Shown: in pieces, positions 39,672 to 43,819 of the stretch
How positions within the stretch are numbered: position 1 is the stretch's first letter
Layout: the number at the start of each line of letters is the position of its first letter
From: Oscillospiraceae bacterium
GTDB taxonomy: Bacteria > Bacillota > Clostridia > Oscillospirales > Oscillospiraceae
Direction: 5' to 3'
Length of the DNA stretch: 43,819 nt
NCBI GenBank assembly: GCA_017416685.1
Contig: JAFQBN010000022.1
Span: 1 to 43,819 of the forward strand
Made by a program: the position numbers and the translations under genes
Notes under the pieces: generated by a model
Told to the model about the DNA's origin: nothing
The model's database searches: none
Seen by the model: only the letters and a program-made list of their open reading frames with translations

Positions 39672-40109
39672 ATGAAAAAGTTTTTCAACGAGTTCAAGAC
39701 CTTTGCCATGCGCGGCAACGTGATCGACCTGGCCGTCGGCGTTGTCATCGGCGGTGCCTTCGGTAAGATCACCACCTCTATCGTCAACGACATCATTATG
39801 CCCCTCATCTCCATGCTCACCGGCGGTATCAGCTTCGAGGAGTGGAAGTGGGTACTGAAAGAGGCCGTAGTCAATGCCGAGGGCGTCATCGACCCCGCCA
39901 CCGAGGTAGCCGTCAAGTACGGCAACACCATCGCCATCATCATCGACTTCATCATCATCGCCTTTGCGGTGTTCTGCATGGTCAAGGCCATCAACTCCCT
40001 GCACCGCAAGAAGGAAGAGCCTGCTCCCGAACCCGCCCCCGAGCCTGAGCCTTCCGCCGAGGAGAAGCTGTTGAGTGAGATCCGCGACCTGCTGAAGGAG
40101 AAGAACTGA
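39672..40109 (+). CDS. mscL: large-conductance mechanosensitive channel MscL
   Basis: Homopentameric channel that opens under membrane tension to release solutes during hypo-osmotic shock. The 145-residue protein has the family start KKFFNEFKTFAMRGNVIDLAVGVVIGGAFGKI (parts at about 2-33, membrane helix 1), second membrane helix TIAIIIDFIIIAFAVFCMVKAIN (about 86-108), and the cytoplasmic helix EEKLLSEIRDLLKEK. A proline-glutamate linker (PAPEPAPEPEP) precedes that helix. The ATG follows GAGAGGAG. The next gene overlaps its stop by one base. Confidence 0.96.
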   Translation: MKKFFNEFKTFAMRGNVIDLAVGVVIGGAFGKITTSIVNDIIMPLISMLTGGISFEEWKWVLKEAVVNAEGVIDPATEVAVKYGNTIAIIIDFIIIAFAVFCMVKAINSLHRKKEEPAPEPAPEPEPSAEEKLLSEIRDLLKEKN

Positions 40110-40450
40110 TGCCCGATATCAATTCCCCGGACAACCTGCCCGAAGAGCAGGGGTATGCCCCCGCCTCTCCGGTCAAGCGGGCCTTGGCGTGGATCGGCAT
40201 CGTGTATATGGTCATTTTGGTGGCTCTGACCACCGCCATGTACTTTTCCGGCGGAATTGCCCTGACCGGCATCGCCCCCCTGCTGGCCGTCCCCGGCCTT
40301 GTTGGTCTGGGCATTGTGGGCCTGATCAGCCATCGCACCACCGGTTCCCCCTCCAAACGCGGAGCGTGGATCCTTGCCGCCATCTGCTGGCTGGTGTCCG
40401 TCTGGTTCCTGATCCCGGGCATTGCGGGCCTGCTGGCCAACTTCGCCTGA
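40109..40450 (+). CDS. small membrane protein, function unknown
   Basis: The 113-residue protein has a soluble acidic N-terminus of about 22 residues and three hydrophobic helices (about 26-47, 50-72 and 87-110), with a charged loop SHRTTGSPSKRG between helices 2 and 3. Its ATG overlaps the mscL stop (TGATG), and rsmG follows 18 bases later. No named family is recognised. Translational coupling with mscL is the only clue to its role. Confidence 0.75.
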   Translation: MPDINSPDNLPEEQGYAPASPVKRALAWIGIVYMVILVALTTAMYFSGGIALTGIAPLLAVPGLVGLGIVGLISHRTTGSPSKRGAWILAAICWLVSVWFLIPGIAGLLANFA

Positions 40451-40468
40451 AGTGTGGGAGGTTGACCC

Positions 40469-41182
40469 GTGAAGGATATGATTTCCGCCGGTCTCGACCT
40501 GCTGGGCCTGACCGAACGAATTCCCGCCAATGCCGCCGACACCCTTGCCAACTACGGCAGGCTCCTGCTGGATAAAAATCAGGTCATGAACCTGACCGCC
40601 ATCCGGGACGAGGCCGGCGTTGCCCAACTGCACATGCTGGATTGCGCCGCTCTGGTCGGCCTTGTGGATTTGGAGGGGAAAGCCCTCATCGACGTAGGCT
40701 CCGGCGCCGGATTCCCCGGCATGGTACTGAAATCCCTTGTCCCGTCTTTGCAGGTCACCCTGCTGGACAGCCTCGGAAAGCGGGTCAACTGGCTCAACGA
40801 ACTGGCCGGACAGCTGGGTTTGGAGGGCGTCACTGCCATCCACGCCCGGGCTGAGGAGAAAGCGCTTGAAAAAGGCTTCCGGGACAGCTTCGACTTTGCT
40901 ACCGCCCGGGCCGTGGCCGATCTGCGCCTTCTGTGCGAGCTGTGCCTGCCCTACGTCAAGGTGGGCGGTGCGTTCCTCGCCATGAAAAGCACCGACAGCG
41001 ACGAAGAGCTGGCCGGTGCCGCCCACTGCATCAAGCTTCTGGGCGGTCGGGTGGAGGCCTGCCACGACTACACCATCCCCGGCACCGATGTGACCCACCG
41101 TCTGGTGGTCATCCGCAAGGTGGCCCCCACCCTGAAGGGTTATCCCCGCAAGTGGGCCAAAATCCAAAAAGACCCGCTGTAA
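40469..41182 (+). CDS. rsmG: 16S rRNA (guanine(527)-N7)-methyltransferase
   Basis: SAM-dependent methylation of G527 of 16S rRNA. The GTG at 40469 is used because GGGAGG lies seven bases before it; an ATG three codons on is less well spaced. The 237-residue protein has KNQVMNLTAIRD (about 35-46), SAM motif LIDVGSGAGFPGMVLK (about 73-88), LLDSLGKRVNWLNEL and the FATARAVADLRLLCEL segment. It is usually near the origin beside noc/parA/parB, as here, though serS and mscL intervene. Loss of RsmG gives low-level streptomycin resistance in other bacteria. Confidence 0.96.
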   Translation: MKDMISAGLDLLGLTERIPANAADTLANYGRLLLDKNQVMNLTAIRDEAGVAQLHMLDCAALVGLVDLEGKALIDVGSGAGFPGMVLKSLVPSLQVTLLDSLGKRVNWLNELAGQLGLEGVTAIHARAEEKALEKGFRDSFDFATARAVADLRLLCELCLPYVKVGGAFLAMKSTDSDEELAGAAHCIKLLGGRVEACHDYTIPGTDVTHRLVVIRKVAPTLKGYPRKWAKIQKDPL

Positions 41183-41208
41183 CTCCGGCAAAATTTTCCC
41201 GCAAACTA

Positions 41209-41236
41209 TTGACCCATCATGGTTTTGTGATAAACT
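41209..41236 (+). promoter_or_regulatory. promoter of the MinD-like gene
   Basis: TTGACC (41209-41214), 16-base spacer, TAAACT (41231-41236), about 25 bases before the start codon. Confidence 0.6.
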
Positions 41237-41261
41237 ACTATTGATGTGATTGGAGGCCCCT

Positions 41262-42002
41262 ATGGCTACTGGTACCGCCATCGTCATCGCCTCCGGTAAG
41301 GGAGGCACCGGAAAAACCTCTCTCACCGGCGGAATTGCCGCATGCCTTGCCCGTCTGGGCCGCAAGGTACTGTGCATCGATATGGATATCGGTCTGCGCA
41401 ATCTGGACATCAGCCTTGGCATGACTGACCGGGTGCTGATGGACTTTTCCGACGTGGCGGAGGGCCGCTGCACGCTGGAGCGTGCCGCCGTCTCTCACCC
41501 GGACCTGCCCGGCCTGCACATGCTCACCGCCCCCATCCGCCTGCCCGACAGCGTGGATGAAGCCAGCATTTCCAAACTGCTGGATGAGGCGCGGCAGCAG
41601 TTTGACTACATTCTGCTGGATGCTCCCGCCGGTCTGGATGCCGGTTTTCGGCTGGCCTCCCGCGCTGCCGACCGGGCCATCGTAGTAGCAACCAACGACG
41701 CCTCCTCCCTGCGGGATGCCCAGCGTGCCGTGGGTGAGCTGGGCCACATCAGGCAGGTGCATCTGGTGGTCAATCGGGTACAGCCCAAGTTGCTGCGCCG
41801 CCTGCGCACTACCATCGACGATGCCATGGATGCCGCCGGTCTGCCCCTGTTGGGCGTGGTGCCGGAGGATCCCAAGGTAGTTCTGGCCGCCAACGCGGGT
41901 AAGCCGCTGATTTTGACCGGCCGCCGCGGCGCGGCAAACGCCTGCCTGAACATCGCCAAACGAATTGAGGGCCATCGTGCCCCCATCATGAGAATCCGCT
42001 GA
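41262..42002 (+). CDS. MinD/ParA-superfamily ATPase
   Basis: The ATG at 41262 follows TGGAGG. The 246-residue protein has a deviant Walker A (IASGKGGTGKTSLTGGIA, about 7-24), switch I region LCIDMDIGLRNLDISLGM as in MinD, Walker B-like YILLDAPAGLDAGFRLA (about 112-128) and VVNRVQP. The LRNLD stretch and overall length favour MinD over ParA. The C-terminus (RIEGHRAPIMRIR) is short and basic and is not a clear amphipathic membrane-targeting helix. No minC, minE or flagellar genes are adjacent. It may be an orphan MinD with a role in cell-pole or division placement. mgsA-like gene follows 28 bases later. Confidence 0.85.
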   Translation: MATGTAIVIASGKGGTGKTSLTGGIAACLARLGRKVLCIDMDIGLRNLDISLGMTDRVLMDFSDVAEGRCTLERAAVSHPDLPGLHMLTAPIRLPDSVDEASISKLLDEARQQFDYILLDAPAGLDAGFRLASRAADRAIVVATNDASSLRDAQRAVGELGHIRQVHLVVNRVQPKLLRRLRTTIDDAMDAAGLPLLGVVPEDPKVVLAANAGKPLILTGRRGAANACLNIAKRIEGHRAPIMRIR

Positions 42003-42030
42003 CAGAAAGAAAGGAAAGGGATGATTTCGT

Positions 42031-42447
42031 ATGAACATTGCATTGATGAGCCACGACAATAAGAAAGAGCTGATGATCCAGTTCTGTATTGCCTACTGCG
42101 GTGTTTTGGCCCGCCACACCCTGTGCGCCACCAACAGCACCGGCCGACAGGTCAGCGAAGCCACCGGCCTGCCCATCAACCTGTTCCTTTCCCACGAACA
42201 CGGCGGCATTCAGCAGGTTGGCGCCCGCATCGCCTATAACGAGATCGACATGGTCCTGTTCTTCGACGATCCCGCCAGCAATGATCTGGAGGAAGAGGTC
42301 CGCCACATCTGCCGCCTGTGCGACCAGCACAACGTCCCCTTTGCCTCCAACGTGGCCACCGCCGAGGTTCTCATCCACGGCCTGTCCCGGGGCGATTTGG
42401 ACTGGCGTGACATCGTCAACCCCAAAACCGCGCCTTTTGCGGTGTAA
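42031..42447 (+). CDS. methylglyoxal synthase homologue with altered active site
   Basis: The 138-residue protein aligns end to end with methylglyoxal synthases (MgsA) of Bacillus and E. coli: IALMSHDNKKELM, CATNSTGRQVSEATGL, HGGIQQVGARIA, MVLFFDDP, NVPFASNVATAE. Phosphate-site residues (Lys12, Thr34, Thr37, Ser54) and Asp9 are kept. However, three E. coli catalytic-site positions differ: the general base Asp71 is Ile60 (GGDQQ is GGIQQ), His98 falls at Leu86, and Asp101 is Glu89. Conversion of DHAP to methylglyoxal is therefore doubtful. It may bind a phosphorylated ligand as a sensor, or do different chemistry. It may share the MinD-like gene's transcript. Confidence 0.85.
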   Translation: MNIALMSHDNKKELMIQFCIAYCGVLARHTLCATNSTGRQVSEATGLPINLFLSHEHGGIQQVGARIAYNEIDMVLFFDDPASNDLEEEVRHICRLCDQHNVPFASNVATAEVLIHGLSRGDLDWRDIVNPKTAPFAV

Positions 42448-42461
42448 TTTCCGCCTGAAAC

Positions 42462-42490
42462 TTGACTTTTTGTCCTGTTTAAGATAGGAT
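42462..42490 (+). promoter_or_regulatory. promoter of the hisS T-box transcript
   Basis: TTGACT (42462-42467), 17-base spacer, TAGGAT (42485-42490), followed directly by the T-box leader. Confidence 0.7.
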
Positions 42491-42496
42491 TAGCTG

Positions 42497-42733
42497 TACC
42501 GCGTTGACGGCGCATGAGTACCCGGAACACCCCGCCACAGAGAGAGCTTTCCTGGCTGCGAGAAGCTTGCGCGAAGATCCGGCGAAGACAGCGTTACCAG
42601 CGGCCCCGGAGACGGGGGCGGTCCCCTTCCCGCAACAGAAGGCAAAAGGGGCGCACTGCGCCTGAATTTGGGTGGCACCACGAAGCGATTTCTACGCTCT
42701 CGTCCCAAACCACGGGACGGGAGCGTATTTTTT
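42497..42733 (+). ncRNA. T-box riboswitch upstream of hisS
   Basis: Stem I shows the GAGTA strand (about 42509-42514), AGAGAGAG and GGCTGCGAGA apical elements, and a specifier strand GAAGACA (42584-42590). The T-box sequence tgggtggcaccacgaagc (about 42669-42686) can pair with the uncharged tRNA end. A terminator with 13-bp arms (42694-42726) and TTTTTT follows. Uncharged tRNA binding should allow read-through into hisS. The specifier triplet in the internal loop appears to be GAC, an aspartate codon. Confidence 0.92.
42694..42733 (+). terminator. T-box leader terminator
   Basis: Perfect arms acgctctcgtccc and gggacgggagcgt, a 7-base loop, then ATTTTTT. Alternative pairing with the T-box region forms the antiterminator. 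Confidence 0.9.
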
Positions 42734-42736
42734 ATT

Positions 42737-42763
42737 CGGGGCGTCGAGGACGCCGCCCCCTAC
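42737..42763 (-). repeat. short dispersed GC-rich repeat
   Basis: On the minus strand this reads gtagggggcggcgtcctcga then cgccccg, matching the copy at 9461-9486. It sits between the T-box terminator and the hisS ribosome site. Confidence 0.6.
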
Positions 42764-42803
42764 GCATCCGTTCATATCTCCTATTTCGAAAGGATTTGGT
42801 ACT

Positions 42804-43819
42804 ATGGCTATCGTACAACCCCGCACGCTGTCCGGCTTCATGGAGCTGCTGCCTGCCCGTCAGGCCCAGTTCGACCGCATGGCGGACACCCTGAAAAAAA
42901 CCTACGCCCTGTACGGCTTCACCGGTCTGGATACCCCGCTGATCGAGGCGTCCGAAGTGCTGCTGGCCAAGGGCGGCGGCGAGACGGAAAAGCAGATCTA
43001 CCGCTTTTCCAAGGGCGACACCGACCTGTCCCTGCGCTTTGACCTGACCGTCCCCCTGGCCAAGTACGTCGCTCAAAACTACGGTCAGCTGACCTTCCCC
43101 TTCCGCCGCTTCCAGATCGGCAAGGTCTACCGGGGCGAGCGCGCCCAGCGGGGCCGCTTCCGCGAGTTCTATCAGGCCGACATCGACATCATCGGCGACG
43201 GCAAGCTGGACATCAGCAACGAAGCGGAGATCCCTTCCATCATCTACAAGGCCTTTACCGCCATGGGCCTGAAGCGGTTCCAGATCCGGGTGAATAACCG
43301 CAAGATCCTCAACGGCTTCTACGCCATGCTGGGTCTGACCGAAAAGTCCGGCGACATCATGCGCACCGTGGACAAGCTGGACAAGATCGGCGCCGACAAG
43401 GTCCGCGCCCTGCTGATTGGCGAAGAGATCGGCCTGACCGACGCCCAGGCGGACGAAATTTTGAAGTTCATTGCCATCACCGGCTCCAATGCCGAGGTTT
43501 TGACCGCTTTGGAGGGCTACCGCGGCCGCCACGAGCTGTTCGATCTCGGTCTGGACGAGCTGAACACCGTCACCAAATATTTGTCCGCCTTCGGCGTGCC
43601 TGAGAGCCACTTCGCCGTGGACCTGACCATCGCCCGGGGCCTTGACTACTATACCGGCACCGTGTACGAGACCACCATGCTGGACCACCCGGAGATCGGC
43701 TCCATCTGCTCCGGCGGCCGCTACGACAACCTGGCCGAGTACTACACCGACAAGCAGCTGCCCGGCGTGGGCATCTCCATCGGCCTGACCCGCCTGTTCT
43801 TCGTGCTGGAGGATCAGGG
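42804..43819 (+). CDS. hisS: histidyl-tRNA synthetase (partial, runs off the window)
   Basis: Charges tRNA-His. The ATG at 42804 follows GAAAGGA. The visible 338 residues are the class II catalytic core: RTLSGFMELLPARQAQFDRM, motif 2 FRRFQIGKVYRGERAQRGRFREFYQADIDIIG (parts at about 101-132), the histidine-binding ARGLDYYTGTVYE (about 276-288), and CSGGRYDNL. The C-terminal anticodon-binding domain lies beyond the window. The frame stays open to 43819. It is preceded by a T-box leader. In Firmicutes aspS commonly follows hisS. Confidence 0.96.
   Translation, partial: MAIVQPRTLSGFMELLPARQAQFDRMADTLKKTYALYGFTGLDTPLIEASEVLLAKGGGETEKQIYRFSKGDTDLSLRFDLTVPLAKYVAQNYGQLTFPFRRFQIGKVYRGERAQRGRFREFYQADIDIIGDGKLDISNEAEIPSIIYKAFTAMGLKRFQIRVNNRKILNGFYAMLGLTEKSGDIMRTVDKLDKIGADKVRALLIGEEIGLTDAQADEILKFIAITGSNAEVLTALEGYRGRHELFDLGLDELNTVTKYLSAFGVPESHFAVDLTIARGLDYYTGTVYETTMLDHPEIGSICSGGRYDNLAEYYTDKQLPGVGISIGLTRLFFVLEDQ

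Noticed and set aside
42514-42894. Open frames across the hisS leader
   Set aside because: They cover the T-box leader and its terminator, which fully explain the sequence; no protein-like composition.

Overview
The window is an ordinary-looking chromosomal segment from a GC-rich, low-sporulation-signal Firmicute, most likely a gut Clostridium of the Oscillospirales type (Flavonifractor/Oscillibacter-like). The basis is gene content and order (noc-like/parA/parB next to serS and rsmG, glmU-prs-pth order as in Bacillus), T-box and cobalamin riboswitch control, AGGAGG-type ribosome sites, sigma-A promoters, strong C/G third-position bias, and the dispersed palindromic repeats. The genus assignment is inference. 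No rRNA, tRNA, CRISPR array or intact transposase was seen.

Layout. 1-5734: tail of an unidentified gene with a duplicated 3' end, a bidirectional terminator, a GH116 glycosidase (minus), a recombinase remnant, a small lipoprotein and an XRE regulator that diverge from a palindromic promoter/operator, a MITE-like repeat, and gap (minus). 5735-10385: a degenerate histidine-kinase-like protein, a DUF1846 protein, ylmH, a DUF896 protein and xpt. 10449-15511: a complete BMP/CUT2-type nucleoside ABC importer (binding lipoprotein, ATPase, two permeases), which with xpt looks like a purine salvage block. 15557-26701: minus-strand genes for a Ca2+ P-type ATPase, a parvulin foldase lipoprotein, mfd, and a GntR(YtrA)-ABC ATPase-ABC permease operon with a perfect operator palindrome at its promoter. 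26857-29699: proC-proB-proA. 29808-33460: a GlmU C-terminal-domain acetyltransferase, prs, pth and a thiolase carrying an extra segment. 33507-34749: a cobalamin riboswitch with terminator, then a DUF4430 protein and an ECF S component. 34905-38062: chromosome segregation block with a Noc/ParB-like protein, parA, parB, a coiled-coil membrane protein and three parS sites, so the replication origin is probably close. 38114-43819: serS (its 3' end duplicated downstream), mscL, a small membrane protein, rsmG, a MinD-like ATPase, an MgsA homologue lacking catalytic residues, and a T-box leader ahead of hisS, which runs off the window.

I see no obvious new multi-gene defence or biosynthetic system. 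The items most worth a second look are sequence-level oddities: the MgsA-like protein with three active-site changes, the histidine kinase homologue without phosphoacceptor or nucleotide-binding Asp, a lone GlmU acetyltransferase domain, a 34-bp duplication of the serS 3' end flanking a 135-bp insert, a heptamer-repeat hairpin in the nucleoside transporter operon, a parS site inside a terminator, the extra segment in the thiolase, the IIGG-GPT tail on an ABC permease, and a T-box before hisS whose apparent specifier is an aspartate codon.
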